DNA of 64,000 nt, taken from assembly GCF_019249655.2 (NCBI RefSeq), contig NZ_CP137557.1, positions 650,001 to 714,000 on the forward strand. Direction: 5' to 3'. The stretch is from Segatella copri. GTDB lineage: Bacteria; Bacteroidota; Bacteroidia; Bacteroidales; Bacteroidaceae. Each line of letters starts with the position of its first letter. The stretch's first letter is position 1. The notes beneath the pieces are model-generated. The model did no database searches, was not told where the DNA came from, and saw only the letters and a program-made list of their open reading frames with translations. Shown here piece by piece: positions 9,252 to 19,183 of the stretch. A program made the position numbers and the translations under genes.

Positions 9252-12200
9252 ATGAAACATTATAAATATTCTGCCATCTTGTTGGCGGCAATGACCTGCG
9301 GAGCAGTATGGGCTTCGGTGGATGCGCTGACTGATGGAAAGAAGGGTGAAGGCGAAAAGGTGAAGCCATCGGAGAATTTCGTGGCTCAGTCTCGCAAGGC
9401 ACCTGTCGTTCGCTATACCAAGATGAAGGTGGAAGGCAATGCCGAAGGTGTGCCTTACGGACTCCAACTGATGGGTGTGAGCGACAAGACGGTGAAGTTG
9501 AGCTGGATTTCACCAGAAAAGACCGATGGCTACTTCGATGATTTCGAGAATCATCAGGACTTCGCCATCAATTCAGCCGGTAACGTGGGCTGGTCGTATA
9601 TCGACGCCGATAATAACAATACCTATACCTGGCAGGCTTGTGCCTTCCCAACTCAGGGTCAGAAGATGGCTTTCGTGGTCATGAACCCTTGGGAAACCTC
9701 TCCTGCGGTGAACGAGAATCCAAATTTCCAGCCTTATTCTGGCAAGAAGATGCTGGTGGATTTCAGTTCTATCGACGATAAGAACAACGACTACATCATT
9801 TCGCCAGAGTTGAACTTCGACCAGGACTTCCAGTTTAGTTTCATGGCTCGCAGTTACAAGATCGAGGGCGGCAACTTTGCCGCTGAGCGTGTTCGCGTAG
9901 GTTATTCTACCACCGGCAAGCGTCCTTCCGACTTCAAGTATGTGAACGAAGGCCCATACGTGGAACTTCCTGCGGCTTGGACACTCGTGAAATATACCAT
10001 TCCTAAGGAGGCAAAGTATGTAACCATCAACTGCGTTTCTGAGGGTGGCTTCATGATGATGCTCGACGACATCTTCGTGGGAACCAACAAGATTCGTCCT
10101 ACCCAGAGCAAGAAACAGCTGGCTGCTGCCAACCCTGTGGTAGGCTTCAACGTATATCGTGACGGCAAGAAGGTGAACGAGGCTCCGATGGATTCTGCAC
10201 GCTTCACTGATAATGTGCCAGACTATGCTGACTATACCTATACGGTGACTGCCGTTCATCAGAATGGTCAGGAGTCTGCCCAGAGTGAACCTCTGAAGGT
10301 CACCGTTCCGGATATCCGCCTGTTGCCTTTCGAGGACGACTTCGACGACTGGACGCTCCATGCCGACAAGTGGACTACCGTGAACCTCGACAACAACAAG
10401 GAGAGCAAGTGGTCTATCGACTACTACGAGTATGGATTGGTTGACCCATCCGCTACCTACAGCTGGTCGGCTTTGACCAATTACAACCAGGCACTGGAGA
10501 CCCGCGAGCTGAATACTCCAAACAAGGACAATACCTATCTGCGCTTCAACCTGCGTCTCCGCAACAGTGAGCAGACCAATGTTGACTACATGGAGGTAGA
10601 GTTGAGCTGCGATGGCGGAAAGACCTGGGAAGGTCTCGATGTATTCGACAACTACTCTGGTGGCTTCGATTGGACAACTTATACCTATCCTATCGGTGAA
10701 TATCTGAGCAATAACCTGTTCAAAATCCGTTTCCGTGCGCATGGCGACGATGCCAAGTGGATTAACTATTGGTACGTAGACGATGTGAAGGTATGGAACC
10801 CGGTTTGGGCGAAGGGACAGCTGAGTGTCAAGACTCCATCTGGCACCATCTCCAGATGTCCTGTTACCCTGACTGGCGATAACGGCGCTGTAATCAGCGA
10901 GACTACCGATAAGAATGGTGTGCTCAAGCTCGACCAGATAGAGGAGGGTACTTATACCGTAAGTATCATCCGTGAGGGCTACAACGAGTATAAGGGTACA
11001 TGGACCGTCAAGGCCGATGGTACCAACAACTTCACAGCCAATCTGGAGGCTCCAAAGGTAGCGCTTTCTGCCAACACCGTGAGTGCAGACCTGGAGGCTG
11101 AGGCTAACATCACCAAGAACTTCACCATCAAGAACGAGGGTAACGGTCCTTTGACCTGGTATCTCAAGGAGAATACCAACAAGGGCACCGGCGACATCTC
11201 TCACCGCTGGGAGACCATGCCATCATGGAACACCTCCGGCGACTTGCAGAAGTCTATCGCCTTCGATGGTGAGTATTACTATACCACCTCTTCCATCGAG
11301 TTGGGTAAGTTCTGGAAGTACGATAAGAACGGTAAGTTCATCGAGCAGTTCTCTATTCCTGAGATGTATTACAAGCTCTACGACCTTGCCTTCGACGGCC
11401 GCTACTTCTACGGCAGTGACTGGTCAAACCGTATCTTCAAGCTCGATTTCGACAACCGCCGCATCGTGGATATCATCACCGTGGGTGGTGTTTCCGACCT
11501 GAAGATTACCCACTGTACCTACGATCCTGTCTACGACGGCTTCTGGATTGGTACCTTTACAACCATCGGATTGGTTGACCGCAAGGGTAAGTTCATCCGT
11601 AAGATGTCTGCCTTGACTACTGATGGCAACATCGCTGTATATGGTTCAGCCTACGATGACGTAACCCCTGGAGGTCCATACCTCTGGTTGTCTGATATGA
11701 CTGCTGAGTCTTCAGATAAGTTTGATAAGTTGCAGCTCCGTCAGTATGACATCGCCAAGGGTACCCTGACCGATGTGAAGCACGTATTGACCGATGTTCC
11801 TGGTTATGTAATGGGTGGTCAGACCACCGGTCAGAACTATGTCTGCGGTCTGTTCTCTTCTATGGATGTAGTTCCAGGCAAGTTGGTTCTGATGGGAACT
11901 CTCAACCAGAGTCCTAACCTGGTATTCAGCTATACCCTGGCAGAGACCAACAAGTGGCTCAACCTCTCTCCTAAGCATGGTACGCTGGAGCCGGGTGCTG
12001 AGCAGGTAATCAACGTAGGTCTCGATGCCTTGGAGGCAAAGAAGGGCGACAGCTATGCTACAACAGCTACTCTGTTCACCAACCCAGAGTTGGAAGCACA
12101 GAACATCAGCTTCAAGCTGAATGCCACATCTGAGTCTTCTGCTCCACGTCCGTTGAGCCTGAAGGCTGAGCCTAAGGCTGCTTCTACCGTCCTCACATGG

Positions 12201-15200
12201 GCTAAGGGCAATGGTGCAGCTGTGGCAGATGGATATAATGTATATCGCAACCACGTGAAGGTGAATGCTGCTCCAGTGAAGGAGATGCAGTTCACGGATA
12301 CCAAGCTGGTTTACGGCAAGTATTCTTATCAGGTGACAGCGGTTTACAATGGCAAGGAGTCGGCAAAGAGCGATTCTGTAGTAGCCTTCGTCAACGAGGG
12401 CGCTCAGTATTATGCTCCTCTCAACCTCACTTCAAGCATCAAGAACAACAAGAATGTTCACCTGAACTGGGATTCTCCATTGTTAGAGGCTGCCCATCGT
12501 GATACCATGAGCTGGGCTACCGGCAAGCATGAGGATGAGCTGGGTCTGGCTTCAGGCGGTTACTTCTTCGCAGGTGCCAAGTGGGATGCTGAGGATTATA
12601 TTCCTTACCGCAACAAGAAGGTTTCTTCTGTTTCCATCCAGTTGGTTAACACAGTTACCTATCTTGCACCTCGTATCTATGAGGATGGTAAGATTATCTA
12701 CAGCAAGAAATATAGAGGCGAAATCAAGTATGACGGTTCATTCACCGATATTCCATTGGATAAGGATATTATCCTGAAGCCAGGACATTCTTATATCTTC
12801 GCATTCCAGATCATGAACGATGCGGATGTACATCCTCTGAGTCTCGACAACAGCAAGGCTGTGAATGGCAAGGGTAACCTGCTCTCTGTGGATGGCAAGA
12901 CCTGGTTTACTGCAGCTGAGTCGGCTATTAACGGTAACTTGAACATCCGCGTAAACGTGGCTCCTAACAGCAACGATACCGAGGCAACCCCTGTGGGTTA
13001 CAACATCTATCGTGATGGCGTGAAGGTGAACAGCACTCCTGTGGCTGGTCAGTCATTCGATGACGTTCTCTCTAACGCAGGTACCTACAGCTATCAGGTA
13101 ACATCTGTATATGCTGATGGCGGTGAGTCTGAGTTTGGCGGCAAGACTTCTGTTGAGGCTTATGCCATCGAGAACCAGACGGCTCCTCATCATCTGGATG
13201 CCACTGTAACCCGCAACCGCGACATCTCACTCCGTTGGGATGCTCCTACCGTTTCAGAGATGTCAATCCCTGCAGATTTGGCTAAGCGTCCTGTTACAAC
13301 CGATGCAGCTATGCCTGAGTTCGTAAGAGAATTCGACGGTGCGAAGTCTTCTATGGCTGTGGCTACCGACGGCAAGTACATCTATACCTCTATATATAAC
13401 GAGGATGGTAGAATCGACGTTTACTCTATGGATGGCAAGAAGGTGAAGAGCTGCGTGGTAAGCGATATCGACGGTATCCGTAACCTGGCTTACGATGGTC
13501 AGTATCTCTATGCAGGCGACTACAGCACCAAGATACATGTCATCAATCCTGTTACCATGAAGTTGATGAAGAGCATCGATATCTCTGAGTACTCACGCCA
13601 CTTGGCTTACATCCCAACACTGGATGGCGGCAAGGGCGGCTTCGAGGTTGGTGACTGGGAGACCAGCATCTACATGGCTAAGGATGGCAGCAAATTGGCT
13701 ACAGGTCCTGTCCTGAAGGGTGCTTCCGGCACAGCTTACTACGATGGCAAGCTCTATGCTTTCGAGCAGGGCAATGAGGCGAATGCCTATACCATCGGCA
13801 TCTATGATATGGCAAGCGGTGAGCGTGTAGGCTCGCTCGATATGGGCAAGTATCTTGAGATTGACAACATCTCTTCTTACAAGGCAGGTGGTATGTCTTC
13901 GTTCGTATCTCCAGAGGGCATCACTTACATGTTGCTCGCTCTGCAGCGTCAGGGTAAGGCTACCAAGTTCATCGTTCTGGATATGGGCGGCTTGAACACA
14001 GTGGCAGGTTACAATGTATATCGCAATGGCGAGAAACTGAATGGCGAACCTCTTACCCGCCGTTTCTATCAGGAAACCGTGAGTCAGGAGGGCAATTACG
14101 ACTACAGCGTAGAGACCGTTTATATTGATGGTACTACTTCGGCTAAGTCGGCTGTTGCCACAGCTGCTATCGTGGCTTCTGGTGAGGCTAAGGTTCCTGA
14201 GAATGTACAGGCTGTGCAGTCAACATACGGTTACAACGTGCTCCTCTCGTTTAAGGATCCTGATATGTACAAGGCTGCAGCTTCCGTGAACTCATTCGAG
14301 TCTTCTGTAGATGGTACAGAGGTATTCGGTGCTGAGGGCGAGAGCTACAAGTCAAACTGGACGGTAAGTTCCGACTACTCATTCGATGGCAGCAAGTCGA
14401 TTGTTGCCGGTCAGAAGGCTGAGGCATTCGGTGTTGTAAAGGCAGAGAATATGAAGTATGTTCGTCTTGCAGCAAGAAATGCTGATGACCATAAGGGTAA
14501 TGGTACATTCGAGATCTATTATTCTGTAGGTGGTACTCACCGTGACAACTTCATCCGTCTGCAGACTGTGACAACCACAGAGCAGTGGCAGGATGTGATG
14601 TGCGAGTTGCCTGAGGGTACAGAGTACATCGGCTTGGCTAAGGCTGCGGGTAATCCAGACCTGTATATCGACGGTGTAAGCTTCTACAAGGAGGCACCTC
14701 AGACCGACTGCTACGGATTCGATATCTATCGCAACGGCGAGAAAATTACCGCTTCTCCAGTACAGGGCATCTCTTATGTAGACCACAACCTGCTGATTGG
14801 TCATTATGATTATCAGGTGAAGCTGGTTACCAAGAACTCTGCCGAGAGCGAGTTGAGCGATGCAGTGAGTCTCGATCTCTATTATGACAATGGTAGTCTG
14901 GCTCCAACCACCCTTCGTGTGGAGAACAATGGAGACAGCAGAAACCTGACCTGGCAGACTCCTGCCCTGGGTGAGCCTATCTACTTGCGTTGGCACAATG
15001 GCAACTGCTACGATGCAGCCGGTCAGCCTAACGGTGGTGCCTTCTTTGCAGGAGTCAACTGGTTTGCTGAGGATTTGAAGGAATACGGTCATCTGGCATT
15101 GAGCGATGTAGAGGTTTACATCAATCAGATTCCTGATGCTCTCTATGTATTGGTATATCAGAACAACACGTTGGTTCGCCAGCAGTTTGTTCCAAGCTTG

Positions 15201-15992
15201 AAGGAGTATGCCTTCAATACCATTCATCTTGACGAGCCACTCCCAATCGACCCTACCAAGAGTCTCCGTGTGGCAGTATATGTAGAGCACAATAAGATTA
15301 CAGTGCCTCTGGGTTACGATAAGGGCCCTGCTCGCAGTGGTCGTGGCGACCTTTATTCTTCTGATGGTATCTCATGGAGTACGATGGAGGATTCTGGTGC
15401 TGATATCGATGCCAACTGGAACATTTCCATCGGTTTGAGTCCATACGCTCCTGCCAACTCAATGAAGGCTAGAAAGCAGGGTGCTGAGGTTCTCACATTC
15501 AAGCCAAAGGCGAATGCATCTGCTGCATCATTGAAGGTGGCTCATGTGGCTCAGGGCGCAACTTCTCAGAAGAATGCCTTCCTGGGTTACAATGTATATC
15601 TGAATGGTGACAAGCTGAACAACAGCTATATCTCTGGTAATTCATACACAGATAAGTCTTCTGTGGTTGGCAATTATCTTGAGTATCAGGTAGCAGCCGC
15701 TTATTCTGTTACGGGTGAGCAGTATTCTAACAAGGTAACTCTTGTTGTTACTGGCATTGATGGTGTAACAGCCGATAAGCTGAAGGTTACAGTTGCCGGC
15801 AGCACATTGCGTATCGTGGGTGCTCATACAGGCGACAAGGTAGCTGTTTATGCTGCTGATGGCAAGATGGTAGCCCATAGTGTTGTTACAGATGATTACG
15901 TTCAGAACATTTCATTGTCATCACTGACAGCCGGCACATACATTGTGAAGGTAGGTCATGATACCGTGAAGGTTCGTGTATCTCGCAGATAA
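9252..15992 (+). CDS. Giant modular adhesin-like secreted protein (2,246 aa) with six FN3-like repeats and T9SS tail
   Basis: A signal peptide (about residues 1-21) is followed by two choice-of-anchor J / cleaved-adhesin-like domains (about 72-275 and 356-515) and a carboxypeptidase-regulatory-like CnaB fold (about 520-605). Two segments rich in repeated 'DGKYIY/DGxYxY' blades look like beta-propellers (about 660-900 and 1355-1580). Six fibronectin III-like units each carry the motif (Y/F)N(V/I)YRNGxKxNxxP, at about 297, 995, 1250, 1590, 1820 and 2115. The C-terminus (KVAVYAADGKMV, AGTYIVKVG) is a type A sorting domain. Similar domains make up the hemagglutinin/adhesin regions of gingipains. 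No peptidase motif was found, so binding to proteins or host matrix is the more likely role. It lies 27 bp after the M6 protease gene. Confidence 0.88.
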   Translation: MKHYKYSAILLAAMTCGAVWASVDALTDGKKGEGEKVKPSENFVAQSRKAPVVRYTKMKVEGNAEGVPYGLQLMGVSDKTVKLSWISPEKTDGYFDDFENHQDFAINSAGNVGWSYIDADNNNTYTWQACAFPTQGQKMAFVVMNPWETSPAVNENPNFQPYSGKKMLVDFSSIDDKNNDYIISPELNFDQDFQFSFMARSYKIEGGNFAAERVRVGYSTTGKRPSDFKYVNEGPYVELPAAWTLVKYTIPKEAKYVTINCVSEGGFMMMLDDIFVGTNKIRPTQSKKQLAAANPVVGFNVYRDGKKVNEAPMDSARFTDNVPDYADYTYTVTAVHQNGQESAQSEPLKVTVPDIRLLPFEDDFDDWTLHADKWTTVNLDNNKESKWSIDYYEYGLVDPSATYSWSALTNYNQALETRELNTPNKDNTYLRFNLRLRNSEQTNVDYMEVELSCDGGKTWEGLDVFDNYSGGFDWTTYTYPIGEYLSNNLFKIRFRAHGDDAKWINYWYVDDVKVWNPVWAKGQLSVKTPSGTISRCPVTLTGDNGAVISETTDKNGVLKLDQIEEGTYTVSIIREGYNEYKGTWTVKADGTNNFTANLEAPKVALSANTVSADLEAEANITKNFTIKNEGNGPLTWYLKENTNKGTGDISHRWETMPSWNTSGDLQKSIAFDGEYYYTTSSIELGKFWKYDKNGKFIEQFSIPEMYYKLYDLAFDGRYFYGSDWSNRIFKLDFDNRRIVDIITVGGVSDLKITHCTYDPVYDGFWIGTFTTIGLVDRKGKFIRKMSALTTDGNIAVYGSAYDDVTPGGPYLWLSDMTAESSDKFDKLQLRQYDIAKGTLTDVKHVLTDVPGYVMGGQTTGQNYVCGLFSSMDVVPGKLVLMGTLNQSPNLVFSYTLAETNKWLNLSPKHGTLEPGAEQVINVGLDALEAKKGDSYATTATLFTNPELEAQNISFKLNATSESSAPRPLSLKAEPKAASTVLTWAKGNGAAVADGYNVYRNHVKVNAAPVKEMQFTDTKLVYGKYSYQVTAVYNGKESAKSDSVVAFVNEGAQYYAPLNLTSSIKNNKNVHLNWDSPLLEAAHRDTMSWATGKHEDELGLASGGYFFAGAKWDAEDYIPYRNKKVSSVSIQLVNTVTYLAPRIYEDGKIIYSKKYRGEIKYDGSFTDIPLDKDIILKPGHSYIFAFQIMNDADVHPLSLDNSKAVNGKGNLLSVDGKTWFTAAESAINGNLNIRVNVAPNSNDTEATPVGYNIYRDGVKVNSTPVAGQSFDDVLSNAGTYSYQVTSVYADGGESEFGGKTSVEAYAIENQTAPHHLDATVTRNRDISLRWDAPTVSEMSIPADLAKRPVTTDAAMPEFVREFDGAKSSMAVATDGKYIYTSIYNEDGRIDVYSMDGKKVKSCVVSDIDGIRNLAYDGQYLYAGDYSTKIHVINPVTMKLMKSIDISEYSRHLAYIPTLDGGKGGFEVGDWETSIYMAKDGSKLATGPVLKGASGTAYYDGKLYAFEQGNEANAYTIGIYDMASGERVGSLDMGKYLEIDNISSYKAGGMSSFVSPEGITYMLLALQRQGKATKFIVLDMGGLNTVAGYNVYRNGEKLNGEPLTRRFYQETVSQEGNYDYSVETVYIDGTTSAKSAVATAAIVASGEAKVPENVQAVQSTYGYNVLLSFKDPDMYKAAASVNSFESSVDGTEVFGAEGESYKSNWTVSSDYSFDGSKSIVAGQKAEAFGVVKAENMKYVRLAARNADDHKGNGTFEIYYSVGGTHRDNFIRLQTVTTTEQWQDVMCELPEGTEYIGLAKAAGNPDLYIDGVSFYKEAPQTDCYGFDIYRNGEKITASPVQGISYVDHNLLIGHYDYQVKLVTKNSAESELSDAVSLDLYYDNGSLAPTTLRVENNGDSRNLTWQTPALGEPIYLRWHNGNCYDAAGQPNGGAFFAGVNWFAEDLKEYGHLALSDVEVYINQIPDALYVLVYQNNTLVRQQFVPSLKEYAFNTIHLDEPLPIDPTKSLRVAVYVEHNKITVPLGYDKGPARSGRGDLYSSDGISWSTMEDSGADIDANWNISIGLSPYAPANSMKARKQGAEVLTFKPKANASAASLKVAHVAQGATSQKNAFLGYNVYLNGDKLNNSYISGNSYTDKSSVVGNYLEYQVAAAYSVTGEQYSNKVTLVVTGIDGVTADKLKVTVAGSTLRIVGAHTGDKVAVYAADGKMVAHSVVTDDYVQNISLSSLTAGTYIVKVGHDTVKVRVSRR

Positions 15993-16010
15993 GATTCGGA
16001 AATAATAATT

Positions 16011-16049
16011 AAAAAGGGTGTGTCATGTATTGATGATGCACCCTTTTTC
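16011..16049 (+). terminator. Terminator after the giant secreted protein gene
   Basis: AAAAAGGGTGTGTCAT (16011-16026) pairs with ATGATGCACCCTTTTT with two imperfect positions and ends in a T-run. It lies 18 bp after the stop. The A/T-flanked stem could work in both directions. Confidence 0.75.
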
Positions 16050-16076
16050 TATTCCGGGAATATTCATACCTCCAAG

Positions 16077-16129
16077 TCTTGACTGCCCTTGACTTCCCTT
16101 GATGCTCTTGACTGCCCTTGACTTCCCTT
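16077..16129. repeat. Tandem repeat, period 29, two copies
   Basis: Two 24-bp identical copies built on CTTGACTGCCCTTGACTTCC (16077-16100 and 16106-16129) are separated by 5 bp. Each copy itself contains two related 'TTGACT(G/T)CCC' units. There is no coding frame. Confidence 0.7.
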
Positions 16130-16290
16130 AGCTCCCCTTAATTCATGCAGCTCGTTTTCTTCTGAATGATGGTGCAAAGATACGGCTTTTTTCTGAAGCC
16201 GCCAAATTTCGGGTGGCGATAAGGGGCGATTTTCAGCAGCTGCTGATTCCGAATTTGGTTAATAAAACTAACTCGTATTTTAGCAAGAAA

Positions 16291-16329
16291 GAGAACATAG
16301 TTTTACTGTGCAAGAAACTATGAGTTCTC
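16291..16329. repeat. Inverted repeat (hairpin)
   Basis: GAGAACATAGTTT (16291-16303) pairs with AAACTATGAGTTCTC (16315-16329) with a 2-nt bulge. It lies just left of the larger nested inverted repeat. Confidence 0.6.
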
Positions 16330-16340
16330 ACCTCAAACAA

Positions 16341-16517
16341 TCACAATAACAGTTATCACAGTTTTTCAAACCACTTTTCTAAATCTAAACCAAAAACTAA
16401 CTATAGATATAATATAATAATATATATATTATTATATTATATCTATAGTTAAAAGAATTACAATTTCACCTTCGGTGTAGAATGCCCTTGAAAAAACTGT
16501 GATAACTGTTATTGTGA
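16341..16517. repeat. Nested inverted repeat around a 54-bp perfect AT palindrome
   Basis: The outer arms are 16341-16369 and 16488-16517. They are complementary over 29 bp with a single extra A, and the left arm begins TCACAATAACAGTTATCACA. Inside lies a perfect 54-bp palindrome at 16398-16451, centred at 16424.5, whose ends read TAACTATAGATA and TATCTATAGTTA. The outer arms are centred within about 5 bp of the same point. This could extrude a cruciform, or it could be the remnant of a small mobile element. I do not recognise it. Confidence 0.75.
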
Positions 16518-16583
16518 TAGCTTTGTGATGGCTTGCATCTTACCATTATCTGATATGTTTGTACCATATCTTAAGTGTGTTAT

Positions 16584-16626
16584 GCGAGCGTAGTGTAAAA
16601 ATGCACTGCACTCGCTTATACTTTGT
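16584..16626. repeat. Hairpin repeat element, copy 1 (second copy at 21952)
   Basis: GCGAGCGTAGTG and CACTGCACTCGC form a hairpin, followed by TTATACTTTGT. The last 24 bp are identical to the element at 21952-21995. This copy lies just past the end of the leftward LytTR regulator gene and could terminate transcription there. Confidence 0.6.
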
Positions 16627-16664
16627 GTTTTTTTTTAAAAGGAAAGAGGCTTATCTCAGTTCTT

Positions 16665-17420
16665 TTATTGGTTCAGCTTCTCCTTCAGTTCCTTCACACG
16701 GTCACGGCTTACCTCGAATTCTACGTCTGGGAATCTACGTAGTTTTAGGATAAGCTTAGCATTCCATGTACTTTCTATTTTGACGATGTCCTCGATATTG
16801 ATAAGGTATTGTCGGCTACAGCGAAAGAACATTTTGGGGTCTAGCTCATTTTCCAGTTCGTTCAGACTCTCAGGAATGTTTATTAATGAGGTGTCGCTTA
16901 GGTGAGCAATGGCTCCCTTGCCGTCTACCTCCAGGTAGCTGATGGCAAAACTGTTTACTATCTGAAATTGATCACCTTTTGGTATAAGGAATCGCTCGCG
17001 GTATTGCTTGGCAGGAGGCTGAAGCATGGCAAGGATTTTGTCAATCTCGTTTTCTGGAGATAACATTTTCTTGGCTTTCTCTAGAGCTTCTCTAAGTTCT
17101 TCCTCTTCCACAGGCTTCTGTACGTAGGCAATGCCGTTGCTCTTGAAGGCTTTAAGCGCATACTCGTCGTAGGCGGTAACGAAGATTACTGGCATCTTGG
17201 GACGTACCACCTCAAAGGCATTGAAGCAGGTGCCACCATTAATTCGTACGTCGGAGACGAGTAGATCGTAGTGCTCCTCATTCTGCAACGTATCTCTTAA
17301 TTCTGCTACATTAGTAATTGGACCTGTTATGTCATAGCTGGCATCTATCTTTAAGAGCATCTTCTTGAGATAGTTGTACATTCGCTTTTCGTCTTCTACG
17401 ATTAATATTTTTATTGCCAT
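16665..17420 (-). CDS. LytTR-family response regulator
   Basis: The protein has 251 residues. The receiver domain (about 1-120) has the acid pocket E9-D10, phosphoacceptor D57 (LLVSDVR), T82 and K102 (QKP), all intact. A LytTR DNA-binding domain follows (about 150-248: FLIPKGDQFQIVNSFAISYLEVDGKGA, MFFRCSRQYLIN). Such proteins bind direct repeats of about 9 bp. It is encoded 86 bp after the histidine kinase gene on the same strand, so the two form a two-component system. The likely target is the divergent lipoprotein gene at 18851, which has repeated ATGACGA sequences upstream. The target is inference. Confidence 0.95.
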   Translation of the reverse strand: MAIKILIVEDEKRMYNYLKKMLLKIDASYDITGPITNVAELRDTLQNEEHYDLLVSDVRINGGTCFNAFEVVRPKMPVIFVTAYDEYALKAFKSNGIAYVQKPVEEEELREALEKAKKMLSPENEIDKILAMLQPPAKQYRERFLIPKGDQFQIVNSFAISYLEVDGKGAIAHLSDTSLINIPESLNELENELDPKMFFRCSRQYLINIEDIVKIESTWNAKLILKLRRFPDVEFEVSRDRVKELKEKLNQ

Positions 17421-17506
17421 GTTTGTTCCTTTTTTTATATTATTACATTTGTGCCCCTTTCGTATTATATAACTTGATTTTATGCATATTATTGTGTATG
17501 TTACAA

Positions 17507-18589
17507 TTATTCAAGTTCTTTTGTCTTCTTGACGATAGGTATCTGTACCGTGTAAGTAGTATCGGATTGCAATATGATAGGAATCTTGTCGGTGAGCAAC
17601 TTGTATCGGTCGAAGAGATTCTTGATGCCGATGCCAGTTCCTTCTTCCTTGCTATATCCGATTTTCGTATAAGGGGCAAGCTCATTACTTACACATACGA
17701 AGTCATCATCTCTATAGATTCGGATGTGTAGCGGATGTTCCTCAGAGTGCTGGTTGTGCTTTACTGCATTTTCTACCAGAAGCTGAAGGCTGAGGGGAAG
17801 TATCAATTCCTCGTCATCGTGGCAGATGTTGCTGGCAATATCAAATACGAAATGATTCTTATATCTCATTTCTATATGTTTACAATAGTCTTGTATGAAT
17901 TTCAAGCCATCTCGTAAGGTAATAGAATCTTGGTCAATATGTGCCACGATGTATTTATAGATGCGAGAGAGCCGAGAGGTGAAGTCTAGTGCTTTTTGAG
18001 GATCCTCTACAATGATGCCGGATAGTGTGCCAAGGCTATTGAACATAAAGTGAGGGTCGAGTTGTAATTTCAGGGTGTTGAGTTGTGCACGTGCCGTCTT
18101 CTCTCTTTCGCTCTTTATGTCCTCAGTCAGCGTTGTTTTTTCTTCATTTCTTTGCTTGATGATATTGCCACAGGCTTGAATAATAGAGACGGATGATACC
18201 AGAACACATACGATGAGGTGGATGTAAAAACCATCTGTTTCATATATTCCTCCTGTTCTTGTCAGTTCAATCCATAGGCAAATTGGAATACATATTGACC
18301 ATGTAATCAGGCAGAATATCAATATTTTGTTGATAGTGATATCTCCTTGCAAGAACTTTTTGGTAGTAAAAAGGCATGATTGGTATGTGAGTATGCCTAG
18401 TGCGCCAAATTCTATGTCATAAACCCAGATATCAAAGATAATCCACCAAAAGTTATTTTCACTGGATATATTCTTACCACTTATGTAGAGGATAAGGATA
18501 TATAACATAGTTGCAGCTAGAGAGAGTCTACTATTGCCAGGCTGGCTGCAGAACTTATTCAGTTGAATGAAGAATTCTTTTCTTGTCAT
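17507..18589 (-). CDS. LytS/YehU-type sensor histidine kinase
   Basis: The protein has 360 residues. About four membrane segments lie in the first ~150 residues, with no obvious periplasmic domain. A coiled region follows, then a His_kinase (PF06580-type) domain with LQLDPHFMFNSL, where H180 is the phosphorylated residue. The ATPase part has the N-box LLVENAVKHN and a G-box (GTGIGIKNL). This type is the normal partner of LytTR regulators. The ATG at 18587-18589 lies about 16 bp after a -7 box. With so little outside the membrane, the signal may be sensed in or at the membrane. Confidence 0.93.
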   Translation of the reverse strand: MTRKEFFIQLNKFCSQPGNSRLSLAATMLYILILYISGKNISSENNFWWIIFDIWVYDIEFGALGILTYQSCLFTTKKFLQGDITINKILIFCLITWSICIPICLWIELTRTGGIYETDGFYIHLIVCVLVSSVSIIQACGNIIKQRNEEKTTLTEDIKSEREKTARAQLNTLKLQLDPHFMFNSLGTLSGIIVEDPQKALDFTSRLSRIYKYIVAHIDQDSITLRDGLKFIQDYCKHIEMRYKNHFVFDIASNICHDDEELILPLSLQLLVENAVKHNQHSEEHPLHIRIYRDDDFVCVSNELAPYTKIGYSKEEGTGIGIKNLFDRYKLLTDKIPIILQSDTTYTVQIPIVKKTKELE

Positions 18590-18850
18590 AGCTTCTTTTT
18601 TCCTGCAAAAGTACGAAAAAAAAGTCAGTCGGCAAACTCTTGTGCCGTTGAATCGTCATATTCATGGTGCGAATGGGGATATATAGAGGGTTAATCGTTA
18701 GGTTCAGGCTTTTCACGGCTTACGCTATCAAAATGACGATTGAAAGCGTAAGAATGACGAATCGTAGAAAAGGTTTTTTGCAGGAAAAGGAAAAACCAAT
18801 ACCTTTGCACCAGTTAAACAAAGTATGAATCATTTAAAACAATTGTGATT
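18590..18850. promoter_or_regulatory. Divergent regulatory region of the two-component system and the lipoprotein gene
   Basis: Minus-strand promoter: TACTTTTG (-7) at 18606-18613 for the kinase. Plus-strand promoter: TACCTTTG at 18800-18807 with TTTTG at 18776-18780 (19-bp spacer) for the lipoprotein. Between them AATGACGA occurs at 18732-18739 and 18753-18760 (21-bp period) and inverted at 18653-18659. An 8-bp inverted repeat (CTTACGCT / AGCGTAAG) spans 18719-18752. The direct repeats lie about 50-80 bp upstream of the predicted lipoprotein transcription start, a usual position for an activator. Confidence 0.6.
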
Positions 18851-19183
18851 ATGAAAAAGATTATGTTTTTATTTAGTATGATGTTTGCCATCATGTTGGC
18901 GATGTCATCTTGCTCTGCAGAAGAGCCAGAATTGTCGGAGATTATTGCCGTAAATCAGATTAATAGTCTTACTTTAAAAAAGTTACAGGAGTATAATGAA
19001 GTGTTGATGGCACAGAAACCTGTAAACGGTAAAGATTTTAAGAGTGAAGTAGAGAAACAAATGGTTATTCTCAACAATTTTGTCAGAAATGGTCAGTATG
19101 ATGTGGATAACTACATGAAAGCGAATCCCATTGGTGATGTGAAGGTGGAGAATGCCATTAAGGAATACTTCAAACTTTTCACT

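Larger units (their letters stand above)
15993..16664. other. Non-coding region between convergent genes, rich in inverted repeats
   Basis: This 672-bp stretch separates the ends of the giant secreted protein (+) and the LytTR regulator (-). It contains a terminator, a 29-bp-period tandem repeat, a hairpin at 16291-16329, a nested inverted repeat with a 54-bp perfect AT palindrome, and a 43-bp hairpin element found again at 21952. No credible coding frame was seen. Confidence 0.8.

Noticed and set aside
9573..11204. A 543-codon open frame on the minus strand
   Set aside because: It lies fully opposite the giant adhesin gene. The sequence is rich in Val/Ile/His/Leu with no domain or export signal, as expected for the complement of a real gene. 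The same holds for the long minus frames at 6168-7307, 14379-15290, 32768-33700 and 43907-44845.
17414..17917. Small plus-strand frames opposite the histidine kinase gene
   Set aside because: They have no promoter or start signal and lie opposite a well-supported gene.
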